Positions 1 to 11,676 of a DNA stretch of 62,511 nt are shown here, one piece after another (positions within the stretch are counted from its first letter, which is position 1; the number at the start of each line of letters is the position of its first letter). A program made the translations under genes and the position numbers. The DNA is from Adiantum capillus-veneris (Eukaryota; Streptophyta; Polypodiopsida; Polypodiales; Pteridaceae): assembly GCA_014529385.2 (NCBI GenBank), contig JABFUD020000341.1, forward strand, positions 1 to 62,511, given 5' to 3'. The notes under the pieces were generated by a model that ran no database searches, had not been told where the DNA came from, and worked only from the letters and a program-made list of their open reading frames with translations.

Positions 1-1
1 A

Positions 2-556
2 TCTTTCCAAAAGATTAAGGATGCTATCTCTATCTCACAGCAAAGGCAAAAGGCTACTGCTGCTGACAAGCACAGAAGAGCCCAAGCCTTTAAAGAAAAC
101 GATTGGGTCTTGTTAAAGTTTCCTAAGGCTCGATTAAGGCACACTACGGGCAAGAATCCTACGGGCCACCAAAAGTACTATGCTAAACTAGCAAAAAGGT
201 ACTATGGTCCCTTCCAGATTCTTAGGCCAATCAATGAGATGGCCTATCAACTTAAGTTGCCCAATCATTGGCTCATACACAATGCTTTTCATGTGAGCCT
301 CTTAAAGCCTTACAAAGGAGAGCCACCTCAAGAACCAACTATTGAAGACCCACCGGAGATCGAGGACCAGGAGGAGGTGCTGCAGCCCGAGTCCATTCTC
401 CGACATGAAGACAAGGTATTAAGAGGCGGTAAGACTATCAGACGATATCTTATTAAGTTTAAGAATTATCCTTTTGAAGATGCTAGATGGATGCAAGGCA
501 TACAATTAAAGGATAACCTAAACCTTGTCAATGCTTACAATGCTTCCCAAGAGTAA
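2..556 (+). pseudogene. Ty3/gypsy chromovirus polyprotein, integrase C-terminus plus chromodomain (5' end outside window)
   Basis: This is the end of a Ty3/gypsy pol polyprotein, open from the window edge to a TAA/TAG stop just before 557. The segment NAFHVSLLKPY near 276-312 is the classic end of the gypsy integrase C-terminal domain. It is followed by a proline/glutamate-rich linker and a chromodomain-like segment (ILRHEDKVLRGGKTIRRYLIKF, then YPFEDARWM). In chromoviruses this domain directs the integrase to particular chromatin. No stop or frameshift appears in these 185 codons, so this end is well preserved, but the rest of the element lies outside the window. The 3' LTR follows about 430 bp downstream, as expected. 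Labelled pseudogene because only the tail is present here; the full element could be intact upstream. Confidence 0.88.
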
Positions 557-977
557 GCAAATGTACAAAATGTTAAAAATAAACAAAATTTTTTTTTGTC
601 TTATAAGACTCCCTTTTTCTTTATTTGTGCACAAAAATGAAGTAGTATGCATGCTTAGATCAAGTTTGCGGAGACGACGTCTCCCAAACACCAAGTAGAG
701 CTTGTCACTCTACTATGGAAGACTGATAGGACTAATGTGCAGACATGCTTGCGGCAGCCTCAGGCTCTCAAGCGCCAAATGGACTAGTCATCCATTATGG
801 AATGATGTCGTAGGGTAACATAGGGATCCTCTACCCGCTAAGAAAAGGACTCATGCGTATGCTTTATCTTCTCTACACCATAGTCGAGGACGACTATGAT
901 TTCAAGAGAGAGGTAATGTCATAATAATCAATATCTAATTCTCCTAAATGATTTTCTCATATTAAACTGATCATTTA
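557..977 (+). other. Untranslated 3' internal region of the chromovirus
   Basis: Non-coding stretch between the pol stop codon and the polypurine tract. It holds a T-run (about 589-597) and no ORF or recognisable motif. Its position between pol and the 3' LTR is the only basis for the call. Confidence 0.6.
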
Positions 978-988
978 AGGTGGGGAAG
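978..988 (+). promoter_or_regulatory. Polypurine tract of the chromovirus (second-strand primer)
   Basis: The purine-rich run AAGGTGGGGAAG-like lies directly before the TG that opens the LTR. In LTR retrotransposons this RNase H-resistant tract primes plus-strand DNA synthesis. The single T interrupting it is common in plant elements. The call rests on composition plus exact abutment to the LTR start. Confidence 0.7.
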
Positions 989-2504
989 TGCCAAGGGAGA
1001 AAAAGCTAGAATATTGGTTAAGTTAGCAGACCGGCCACAGTAGGGATCCAAAGGAGGGAAAATAGGGATCCAAAGGGGGGGCCATCTGCAAAAGAGCCAT
1101 GTGAAACAATGGGCTAAAAAGACCCTAAGGTTCAGCCCATTAAGACTTCCAAAATGCTAAGGTTCAAAATTCAAAGGTTGTGTCCAAAGGTCAACCCTAG
1201 GGAAAATTGGATGCTTAGTGTGTGCCCTAAAAGTCTTTGCATATCCCTACATGGGAGGGGGCGAGCCCCAAAGCTAGGGGATGAGAGAGAAAGCTACACA
1301 CACACACACAGGCTCCCTTTACACAAAGGGAATGAGGGACACATGTCAGCTCCCTAGGCCAGATGCCCACAAGGTGTGCCCAATTCCTATTGGAAGACCC
1401 TTGAAGTGGACCAATGAGAATTAAGCTAGAGTAAATCTAGTTTAATTAATTTAAAAACATTTAATAAAAGAAACCAATAAGAATTAAGTGTCCTAGAAGA
1501 CTATTGGGCAGTCTCCCAAGGGGTCCAATGAGCATTCAGGAGCCCCATGGCTTGCCTGATTCCTATTGGCCAGGAGGCAAAGGGGTCCAATGAGAGTTTA
1601 GTTTAATTATTTAATTACCTAAAGCTCTCACAAAAGGGGAAAGGGGGACACATGTCAGAAGGCTATCACTTATGCTGCTTAATCCCTATTGGCTTGACCT
1701 GGGGAGGTCCAATGAGGCAAAAGCCAGACTTACTTAGCAGCTAGGGCTCGCCCAAGAGAGGGGGGGGGCTGATTTTTGCTTGGCATTGACACACACACTC
1801 TCACACTTGACCATGTGTGAAGGGAAAATACTCTATCTCCTCCCAAGCTTTAATGGAGAGCTCATCACCTACTCCAAGCTTGTGAGATAGAAGCCTACAA
1901 CAACACTCTCTTGGCATGTGGATGCAAATCCAACCAAGAGCCAAGCTTCAATGCATGCTCATCTTCTCTACCAAGCTAATTACTAAGCTAAGCTATGCTA
2001 ATATGAGTGATTATGTGAGGAGATGTACTTCTTTCTCGTAAGATACTTCTTTTTCCTCTCAATCTACTCTCATACCCTGCTAGCTCTCACCATCTTCGAA
2101 GGTGTGTGAGGTCTTGGGTCTGAGAACGGGGATAATTCAAGTTGTGTTTGATTAAGTGTTTTGCTTGGTGTATGAAGCTTCCATCTTCATTGCACTAGCT
2201 AGTCTTGAAGGAACACAAAGAATTGTATTGTACAATGTCTCTCTTGATGGGAGAAACCATAATACAAAGCCTTTTGGAGGGGGACCGGCTCCATGCAAAT
2301 CCGGTCCTCAACTGTTGTCAATAGCTTAATTGCTCTCTCTTTTGAAAGTATTGTCGATGCTATCTAACTAGGTGTTATGCTTTTTGTTGCTCTCTCCACC
2401 CAAGCACTCTTGTAATTCTCATTAGGAATCAACTCTAATGAAATGCCCACTATGTTCATGCTAAATTCCGCTACACAAAAGATTTTAGGCCATTAAATGT
2501 TACA
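989..2504 (+). repeat. 3' LTR of the chromovirus (1516 bp, TG...CA)
   Basis: The LTR runs from TGCCAAGGG after the polypurine tract to ...AAATGTTACA. The right boundary is confirmed by a second, truncated copy of the same LTR at 51827-52934 that ends in the same bases before unrelated flank. Inside are about four degenerate direct repeats built around a 'CCTATTGG ... CCAATGAG' pair (near 1385-1420, 1490-1533, 1555-1590 and 1685-1716) and a short (AC)n at about 1297-1310. The flank after 2504 differs from the flank of the other copy. The matching 5' LTR and any target-site duplication are outside the window. Confidence 0.85.
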
Positions 2505-3330
2505 AGTTGAGAGGTGTTTTTTCACAGAATCATTGTAGTGGCCAGCCTTGGAAGATATATAATAAGCTTGTATTCTTGAAGGATTTGAAATTTTTTTGGA
2601 AGAACTACAGCTTTGGGCCCCAAAAAAATCTAGTTAGTATGCACAAAGTGTTCTAGAACCATGAAGGAAGTTGGATTGTTACTCATAAGATAGAGGACAA
2701 GACCAAAGAAAAGCGGCAAAACTTCTTGATAGATACTTTGAGTAGCTGGCTGTTCCTATGGCTACAATTAGAGGATCGTGCAGCGTATACAACTGAAAAT
2801 GCGTTTGATACTACCCCAGATTTGTTTCCACAAGAAGTGATCAAGAAGCTGGAATAAAAAATGCAAAAGCGCAATGAGGCCTAGCGTAGGGAAGCCTTGC
2901 GTTAGGAGACAAAGGGAGGCTGATGAAGAAGCTGAAAGACATACGAGAGAGAGGCTACACAGGGGAAATTATAGAAGCAGCAGCAAGAAGAAGAAGAAAG
3001 AGATTTATAAGAACCAAAAGCTCAACAAGAAGAAGAAAGAGAGCAAGTCCCAAAAGCTCAGCAAACAAAGAAGCAAATGGACACTAGGCAAAAGCAAGTG
3101 TACAAGCGCGCTAAACCACGATCTTATTCATAGTAGGAGGCTCTCTGCAGTTTTGTAACATTATGAGGGAAATTTGTAAATTGCCTTTCCAAGTGTTTGT
3201 AACTATTCCGACATTCACTTCAAATAGTAATGATCAGATCCTTTACTATTCGTTTTTTGAAGACAATTCTATGTGTACTGTTGGCATTCTTTTTTGTCTT
3301 GTAAACATTGAAATTTTATACATTCTCGTT
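2505..3330 (+). pseudogene. Spacer with a decayed coding-like fragment of unknown identity
   Basis: Between the chromovirus LTR and the palindrome array. From about 2688 to 2857 the plus strand reads as a charged, protein-like segment (IEDKTKEKRQNFLIDTL near its start) that ends in TAA. It continues, with further stops, into an A-rich Lys/Arg/Glu-rich stretch at 2870-3130 with frequent KKKKE-type runs. This looks like the remains of a charged coiled-coil or gag-like ORF, but I recognise no family. It is equally possible that the A-rich half is only low-complexity DNA. Confidence 0.25.
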
Positions 3331-3334
3331 GGAA

Positions 3335-4870
3335 ACTAGCAAAGGTATGCTAATTAGCATAATATTTATGCTAGCTAGCAAACTATTTATGCTAATTAGC
3401 ATACCCATAGTAGCTAATTAGAATACATTCTAATTAGCATACTGCACGTTTTTGTTTGTGCTAACTTCCACTAACAGCATACCATAGTATGCTAATTCGC
3501 ATATACGGTATACAGGAAGCTGCCATGTTTTCTCCTTGAAACCAGTAAATGGTATGCTAATTAGCATACTGTCTATGCCAACTGGCATAAGTAGTATGCT
3601 TATTAGCATATTGTCTATGCCAACTGGCATAAACAGTATGTTAATTATCATACATGATATGCTAATTAGAATTCCTTCAATTAGCATACTGTGGATTTTT
3701 ATTTTTGCTAACTTCCACTCGCAGCATAGTATGCTAATTAGCAAACACAATATATAGAAAGCTACCATCCCTTCTTGAAACTAGCATACAATATGCTAAT
3801 TAGCATACACAGTATACAGAGAGCTGTTATCTCTTCTCCTTAAAACCAACAAAGGTATGCTAATTAGCATACTATCTATGCCTACTGGCATATACACTAT
3901 GCTAATTAGCATACCTTCAATTGTCATACTGTACATTTTTGTTTGTGCTAACTTACACTCAATATAGTATGATAATTAGCATACATAGTATACAGAAAGC
4001 TGCCATCCCTTCTCTCTGAAACCAGCAAAACTATGCTAATTAGCATACTATTTATGTCAGTTAACTATGCTAATTAGCATACCCACAGAATGCCAAGTGG
4101 CACAAACAGTATGCTAATTAGCATACACAGGATGCAGAGACCTGTCATATCTTCTCTTTGAAACCAAAAAAGATATGCTTATTAGCATATTGTTTATGCC
4201 AATTAGATTTAAGTGTATGCTAATTAGCATACATAGTATGCTAAATAGCATACTGTGCATTTTTGTTTGTGCTAACCTTCACTCACAATATAGTATGCTA
4301 ATTAGAACACACGGTATACATAAATTTGTCATCTCTTCTCCTTAAAATCAGCAAAGGTATGCTAGTTAGCATATTGTTTATGTCAACTGGCATAAACAGT
4401 ATGATAAACCAGCAAAGGCATGCTAATTAGCTTACACAATATACAAAAAGCTGCCATGTCTTCTCTCCTAAACCAGCAAGGGTATGCTAATTAGCATACT
4501 GTTTATGCTAGTTGGCATAAACAGTATGCTAATTAGCATTCCACTCACAACATAGTATACTAATCAGCATACACAATATACAGAAAGCTGCCATATCTTC
4601 TTCTTGAAAACTAGAAAAGTTATGCTAATTAGAATATTGTTTATGCTAACTAGCATATATACATTTATGCTAATCAACATAAACAATATGCTAATTAGCA
4701 TTAGCATACACAATATACAAGAAGCTGACATCTCTTCTCCTTAAAAACCAGTAAAAGGTATGCTAATTAGCACATTGCTTATGCTAACTAGCATAAACAG
4801 TATGCTAATTAGCATACCATTTATTCTAACTAGCATACCCACAAAACACAATTAGCATACCTTCTTATTA
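3335..4870. repeat. Array of the perfect palindrome TATGCTAATTAGCATA
   Basis: The 16-bp sequence TATGCTAATTAGCATA is its own reverse complement. I count roughly a dozen exact and a similar or larger number of one- or two-mismatch copies across 1.5 kb. The copies sit inside a larger irregular unit that also contains AGCTGCCATCTCTTCTC, TTGAAACCAGCAAA and a second inverted repeat, TACTGTTTATGCCA...TGGCATAAACAGTA. The array ends about 420 bp beyond the stop codon of the minus-strand transposase pseudogene, so it lies in that gene's 3' flank. A diverged AACT-core version fills intron 2 of the same gene. Spacing is irregular, unlike a satellite or CRISPR. Confidence 0.9.
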
Positions 4871-5290
4871 TCATACTGTGCAAGCCACTGGCCTTCTTTG
4901 TACACATCTTTCCAAACCCTGATGTCTTTCTTATAAGCTGGGTGTGCCTTCTTTTACAAATTCCATTTATATTTGTGGGCTACCTGCCCAAACCATATAG
5001 AGTCCTGCTGAAAAAAGTGTAAATTGTAAGACACAAAAGGAGGCAGACTTTGAGCTTGTTTGATCACCTCTCTAGAGTTCTACATTTTCTTGATGAGCTC
5101 ATATCCTCTAGGTTTAATGAGATAGATTGTAAAAATGATCTATCTTAAATTGAGACCCCTCTGTGATAGACACCAAAGCCATGTATACACAAAGCACACA
5201 AGAGACACAAGAGACAGAAGATACCCAAGTGTTTGATAAAACTGCATTATCTTCGAGCAAGAAGTATATTCAAGATGAAGTGATTACAAC
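4871..5290. other. Spacer between palindrome array and transposase stop codon
   Basis: About 420 bp with no ORF. On the minus strand this is the 3' flank or UTR of the transposase pseudogene. I see no clear poly(A) signal or terminal inverted repeat. Confidence 0.4.
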
Positions 5291-8200
5291 TTAAAAGTTG
5301 AAGGGCATGCTATTATAGATTGCTTCATAGCTTTCTGGGTTGATTGTGTAGACCTTCCATCTCCTTGGGATGTGCTCCATGGGTATTTTGATACATCGTA
5401 CTAGATGTGAAAGTGCGTGGACGATGGACGCTTGTGTTCTAGCTTGAATGTGTATGCATCCAATTGCTTGTAATATAGACCTTGCACAACATATGAACCT
5501 CTATCAATTGCATTGCCCCACTCATTGAGGTACCCTTTCTCCAACTTCTCCTTTGCTGCAACACACTTGACCAAGTAGAAATCCACATCCTCGACGATGG
5601 TCGAAGCATCTGGATTTATAGAAAATGTGTCGCCAGTACATAGAGTGCTACTCAACACATCATGATGACCTTCATACGTGAAGTCATCGTAGGTGGCTGC
5701 TTAATATGACGGCTTAGAATCTCACACATCCTCATTAGGTAATGGCAGTAGAGTATGATAATCCCAAGGATGCACGTGAGCTTTATTGACACATCGATTC
5801 CATCTTACATGCATGCATGCATCACAAAAGCATGCCAAGGCTCTTGTTGCAAGGGAAGTTGGATCCCTAGGGTTGTGACCACGAAAAGCATGCAGAGAGC
5901 AAGTTTTTGCCACAATTGCACAATTCCACTTCATCTCCCTATTCACTTCCCCCTCTTTAACCTCCCAGAACACATGGGCACATTCCCATTATTTTGAAGG
6001 ATAGTGTGAAGGTGCTCCCTGCAACATGTTGGCTTGGAAATAAGCAACCACATCAGTTGCACACTGCAAAATAGCTCCATTAGGTTTTAGTTGTTCATGG
6101 GTCAAGGTTCTTTTCACAATTGCTCCTCCACCATCATGCTGTCCCTTTCCATGCCCTTATCCAAAGAAGAACCAGCTCATCCCCATCTCTGTGAGTCCAC
6201 CATATCTTGCAACGAAGTAAAAAGGCCTAGCTCCCTTGAACTGCTAAGCCACACCATCAGACCACACCCAATGTTGCTTAGGATTGACACCCTCTTTTTG
6301 TAACCGATCACCGTGTAGCATGAAGCAGTGTTGCATGAACAACATGTCATGCACCTTGTCATCTGATATGAATAAGTGGATGGTTTTCACTACCTCCCCT
6401 GCCCTGTAGTAGTACATTATGTGTACAAAAATGGTTACTTGACTAGAGTGCCAATGCATTGACTGAATCTCATTTTGTTCCTTGAAGGCATATTCTCTGC
6501 AAAATCAACAATGCCATCAAGACACATAGTTATGAGTGATAAAGATCTCCAACTTGGTCTTCAAGAGTTGAAGAAACTCCCGGCACTGCATTTCTTTGTG
6601 CAGAAGATCTTTTCTTTTGTTACTATTTCCCTGCTTGTCTTGATCTTGTACATATGCAAATACTTTCACATTAATACTATTACCTGGCTTTGTTGTCTGC
6701 AAGCAGCATAATTCCAACCTATTCACTCCACATGTCAAACACTCTTCCATCAGGCATTCCCTTCTATGGAAAACTGCATCTGTGGGCTTTGGACAGAGAA
6801 CAGACTCCTACATATGTGTGACACCTTTGAACGTGTGATGTAAAGCCAAGAAGCCCTTGCTAATGTTCTCACCTAGGGCACAGATATTGCATATACAATC
6901 ACTACCTTCTCTATGCAGCCCAAAAGCACAAGAGCGCATGTGGTTCAGTGTGTCCTTCAAAAAGGACATTTGCACATGGTATTCGCAACAGCATGTGTAT
7001 CTATCCTTCAACCGCCCACAAAATAATGGATTCAGCATCTCAAAAATTCTCATGCCAATATTGCAATCTGGATGTTTTTCCTTAAATATACAAAAGAACT
7101 CAACCTGAAACATCCAAATGATGATTAGTATTTGGATTGCTAACTAGGACATCCAACATTTTCAAGAAAACAAATCATAGTGTTAAGTAGCACAATCAAC
7201 ATCCTAATGTGCATGAAACAACATATGTTAACTATAATAAAGAGTGTTAATTAGCATATATCTTGTGTTTACTAGGTAACTATGTATGCTAGGTAGAGCA
7301 CAAGGCATGCTAACTAGCACATACCATATGCTAACTAGCATACTCATTAGGACACCCATCATGCTGTTGAGCATACTAGGTGTTAATCAGCAAAAGTTAT
7401 GTTAATTAGTATACATCTTGTGCTGACTAGCTAACTCTGTATGCTAGTTAGAACATGAGGCATGCTAACTAGCATACTCCATATGCCAATTATCATACTC
7501 CATATGCTATCTAGCATACCCAACCCAAATACTAGTTCTAACTAGCATAACCACTGTCTTAAATAGCATACCCATCATGCTAGTGAGCATACTAGGTGTT
7601 AACTAGCATAAGTGGTGTTAAATAGCATAACTGGTGTTAACTTTCATACTTTTTTGACCAACTAACACTGCATGCTATTTAGAACTCAAGGCCTGGTAAC
7701 TAGCATAATCCATATGCTACCTAGCTTTCCATGTGCTAACTAGCATAACCACTTTCTGTTAGACATCGTACTTATCATGCAATTGAACATACTAGGTATG
7801 TTAACTAGCATACCAGGTATGTTAATTAGCATACATATTGTGTTAACCAACTAGCTCTGTATGCTATTTAGAACCGAAGGCATGCTAACTAGCATACTTC
7901 ATATGCTAACTAGTACAGTCCATATGCTAACTAGCACTATCCATATGCTAATTAGCACAATCCATATGCTAACTATCATACTCACTATGCTAACTAGTAT
8001 ACGCATTAGGACACCCATCATGCTATTGAGCATACTCGATGCTATCTAGAATAAATGATGTTAATTAGCATACATCTTGTGCTAGCTAGCTAAGTGAGTA
8101 TACTAGGTAGAACACAAGGCATGCTAACTAGCATACTCCATATGCTAACTAGCATACCCATCCCAGTTGCTAGTTCTAAGTAGCATAACCCTTGTCTTAA

Positions 8201-9630
8201 ATAGCATACCCATCATGCTAGTGAGCATACTAGGTGTTAACTTGCATATCTTTTGTGTTGACCAACTAGCTCTATATGCTATTTAGAACTCAACGCCTAC
8301 TAACTAGCATACTCTATATGCTACCTAGCAAACTCCATATGATAACTAGCATAATCACTTTCTGTTAGACATCGTACTTATCATGCAATTGAGCATACTA
8401 GGTATGTGAACTAGCATACCAGCTATGTTAATTAGCATACTTATTATGTTAACCAACTAGCTATGTATTCTATTTAGAACCCAAGGCATGCTAACTAGCA
8501 TACTCCATATGCTAACTAGCACAGATATGCTAATTAGCAAAAGTCTACTGGTTAGTATGCTATTGATCAGCATATACAAGTTACTATACACTAGAGATGC
8601 AATGCATAAAATACGTAAGTTATGGTACAAGCATTTGATTGATCACCTAAGGCTTGTCTAGGAGGTGCACAGGGTGTTCTACGTACCTTTTCCTCCCCAT
8701 CCTCTTTTGACAAACATCCTTCTTGTTTGGTGAAACGCGAGTCTCCACTTTCCAAAATGATTCCTTAATTTCATTTGTGATAGGGCTATGACGGTGCTGC
8801 TTGTGACATGCAGCCAATGAAAACAATCGACCATCAACATCAGGCTTCACCTGTCGTGATCTTGCCTTGTGCAAGGTGCGACGATTGACATTTAGGACCC
8901 TGGCAATTTTTGCAATAGGCATGTTTTCCTTTGAATTCAACATCATCTACAATGCTGCATTCTTTAAACAAAAACTACTCATTGGAACTTGGTTGCTTGA
9001 CGGTAGACAGTGGAGACAATTGTGGTTTGTGCAGCAACCTCCTCCTTGAAAGACTCATCCTGGATCGCCCGAACATGCAGCTGTCAAGCAACAAGATTCC
9101 AGATTTCCCACTTTCTCCTGTACTAAAACCTTCAGTGCTACTCTTGAAAGCTCTCACAATCTTGGAGGAGATTTTCTTTTTCTCCTCATCATTGAGGGCA
9201 TGATGTTGTCGCTCAAATCTCATTTGTTTCTATTCCCGTTGTTTCCTCTTTCTTACTCTCTCATATTCCCTGATTACAGAAAGAGTTGGATCTTGGTAGT
9301 TGTAATTCATTGCCTGTAGTGGCTCTCTTCTGCTTTTTCCTAATGCTTTTTCCTAAGAACTATAGACGTGCATAATATGCTACTTACTTAAAATCATTTA
9401 AATGTATAGTTGTCAACACTAGATGTTGTAATACACACATACTATGAGCAAATGCCCTCACAAAACTATAGATGTGACCAAAAAAACAATTGAATTCATT
9501 TGGAGTGGGTGGGATACACATAAGATTTGCTTACCATCACATTACAGTATGGCTCCATTTCCAGCATTGGAGCTAGTGGCAATAATGTTGGCTGCTGGTT
9601 CTCCATATTTGTAGGTCTATGTCGAAGCAT
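5291..9630 (-). pseudogene. Three-exon DNA-transposon transposase pseudogene (SDGxxxQFK / GHGKGxHDGGG family)
   Basis: Model: exon 1 9630-9535 (ATG, 32 codons), intron 9534-9314, exon 2 9313-8647, intron 8646-7105, exon 3 7104-5291. Both introns have GT-AG ends and are phase 0. Exon 2 encodes a basic N-terminus and a helix-turn-helix-like segment (IAKIARVLNVNRRTLHKAR, about 8916-8860). Exon 3 carries FKEKHPDCNIG, a cysteine cluster TCCCEYHV (about 6996-6973), VWSDGVAQQFK (about 6270-6235), GHGKGQHDGGG (about 6156-6124) and a C-terminal Cys-rich LACFCDACMHVRWNRC. From memory, proteins with this motif order are abundant in ferns, lycophytes and mosses, with distant relatives in animals; the superfamily name is uncertain. 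Lesions include in-frame stops at 9232-9230, 8949-8947, 8649-8647, 6810-6808 and 6159-6157, plus frameshifts near 9000, 6480, 6190 and 5400. Not functional as read. Confidence 0.8.
7105..8646 (-). repeat. Intron 2 of the transposase gene, filled with TATGCTAACTAGCATA-type repeats
   Basis: The intron interrupts the coding sequence between a HLLDKP segment and VEFFCIFKEKHPDC, with a GT donor at 8646-8645 and an AG acceptor at 7106-7105. Nearly its full length (about 7240-8560) consists of degenerate copies of TATGCTAACTAGCATA, an imperfect palindrome differing from the 3335-4870 motif in the core. They are arranged in a higher-order unit of roughly 200-300 bp marked by 'CCCATCATGCTAGTGAGCATACTAGGTG' variants at about 7363, 7572, 7775, 8017, 8207 and 8380. 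About six such units are visible. Confidence 0.85.
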
Positions 9631-9689
9631 GATAACGAGATTAGCTTTGACAACTCATCTCTGAGGCAGGATGCCTAACGCAAGGAACA

Positions 9690-9822
<133 letters not shown>

Positions 9823-9844
9823 CAGCAAACCGCCTGCTAGTCTG

Positions 9845-9900
9845 ACACACACACACACACACACATACACACACACACACACACAGGAGAGAGAGAGAGA
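9845..9900. repeat. (AC)n followed by (GA)n microsatellite
   Basis: About 41 bp of AC with one AT interruption, then about 14 bp of GA. Together with the preceding GA tract it forms a compound microsatellite just upstream of the transposase pseudogene's first exon. Confidence 0.95.
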
Positions 9901-11209
9901 CTCCCCATGTCGTCTTCAGTAATTGAAAACAGAAGCATATCAGAAGAGAAAATAATTTTTTTATGGAACATTTGAAATTCAAAGGACTTGCCTATCTGTT
10001 TTTAGTATATGCTAACAAGCACAAGTAACTAGCACTGTCCTAGACAACATATTCAGTGACACAATAACATGCTTCTACCCAATTAGGAGTGCACTGGTCG
10101 AATTCCGCTGTCAGATGTCTATCAGGTACATGGATCGTGATCCATGTTGGGAAGCATCTGGTCATGATTTTTGGTTATGCTAGTTCCCTGCTTCTATTTG
10201 ATCCCAATTCTCTTCCCTTTTTGAATTTGGATGAGTAAAAGTTCATTTTCTCCCAATTTTCCTCAATTTTCAAAGTTTTGCTTTGCTTCATCCAATTTCT
10301 AGATTTAAATGATCTTTTAGCATTCTATATCTGACCAAACTCAAGGATCTGATGCCTGAGAGCCTGTTCTAAGGAAAGGAATCAGTTTCAGCTCATTTTT
10401 CTAGAAAGGTACATGGATTGCGTTCCATGTTGGATAGGCAAATTGGAAATTTTTTGCACACTCTGTCTCTAGCAAGCTTGTCTATCCCCTTTTTGAAGGT
10501 TTTGGTGGGTTTGGCTCAGTTTTGAAGCTCAATTTTTCAACTTTTCAGAGTTATGGTCTTTGGCACCAAAATAAGGTTTTAGGAAATTTTTTCCTTGATC
10601 CTTTTGGGCCCGAATGATGGTGTGAATTGTTACTTAATTAACCTACTACTATAAACTGAAATAGATATACAAACATGAATGAATTTAACAACACAGAAAA
10701 GACAATGAAGTGTGTGGTGAAACAGTCCTTTCCAAGCATGGGAAAATCAAAGAACAGAATAATCTCTTGTACTTCACGCACAGGTTCCTTTGCTCATAAG
10801 GAGTAGCATTGGCAAGTCTCGGATTCTAGTCTCTACTAAGCACTAAACCTACGCTTAACTGCTTTACTGTCTATGTGTAAGCGGAATGGGTGTCAAAATC
10901 TTTGGGAGGGATTTTTTGTACACTGAGTCACTCACCACCTAAGGATCGACTTCCTTGACAGCGGCACTAATGTTAGCGGGTCGCTGCGAGGACGGACGTT
11001 TCCAACGTAGCTTTTTTGTACTAACATAATGTCAATATGCAAGGAAGCGACTCGGGATGGGGCACGGAGACTTGATGAGAGTGTTAGTCTCACCAAAGTG
11101 AACTCATAGGGCTACTCATACTACGATAAAAGAAAATCAACCTCTTCCTAGTCAGAGAATCAGTTTGCATTCAATCTCACCGCTCTAGGTCATCACGCCT
11201 TTTCCACAT
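9901..11209. other. Non-coding spacer, no supported gene
   Basis: No convincing ORF. It contains two short inverted repeats of one family: CATGGATC-GT-GATCCATG at 10129-10146 and CATGGATTGCGTTCCATG at 10412-10429, each preceded by AGGTA. The part from about 10720 to 11200 is less AT-rich and looks like an old repeat, but I cannot assign it. Confidence 0.5.
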
Positions 11210-11213
11210 CCAA

Positions 11214-11676
11214 CATTAGGAAGAGAATGGGGTCTAGGGGGGCCTCTTTATTTGGTAGTTTAAGAAAGTCAAAGCTCTACTATTAAGAAAGCAATCAAAG
11301 GAAAGCTTTTAAATTCAAACAGGCAAAACGGCTAGTTTATTTGAATTCAAATTTTTCCCCAAAATGAAATTCAAAATCTAGCAACAAAACTATATCATGT
11401 AACATATCTACGGAAAGAGCTTGGAGTGTAGATTACAGATATATAATCTCCGCTCAAATCGGAGATCATATGTAGGAGTTATGAAAGGCCAAATTTCATA
11501 AATTTGTCTCCCCTTTTTTTGGGAGAAAAAGTGCATCCTTTGACCATTCTTACACCTCTCTTACACACCCACCATTCTTGCACACATGGCATGCATCTAT
11601 TTGTCAAAATGTTAATCACCTCCATAATCTCATGGCAAATAAAGAGGCCCTCCTAGACCTCATCCTTTTCCTAATG
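11214..11676. repeat. Inverted repeat pair with 43-44 bp arms (possible MITE remnant)
   Basis: The left arm 11214-11256 contains GGTCTAGGGGGGCCTCTTTA. The right arm 11633-11676 is its reverse complement with about eight differences. The spacer of about 375 bp has no ORF. This may be a small inverted-repeat element; I found no clear target-site duplication. Confidence 0.45.

Noticed and set aside
3335-4870. CRISPR-like array of palindromic repeats
   Set aside because: Spacing is irregular, linkers are themselves repeated, there are no cas genes and the DNA is clearly nuclear plant sequence.
5722-7113. Plus-strand ORFs (5755-5997, 6091-6303, 6475-6711, 6857-7108)
   Set aside because: Opposite strand of transposase exon 3, whose conserved motifs are on the minus strand.
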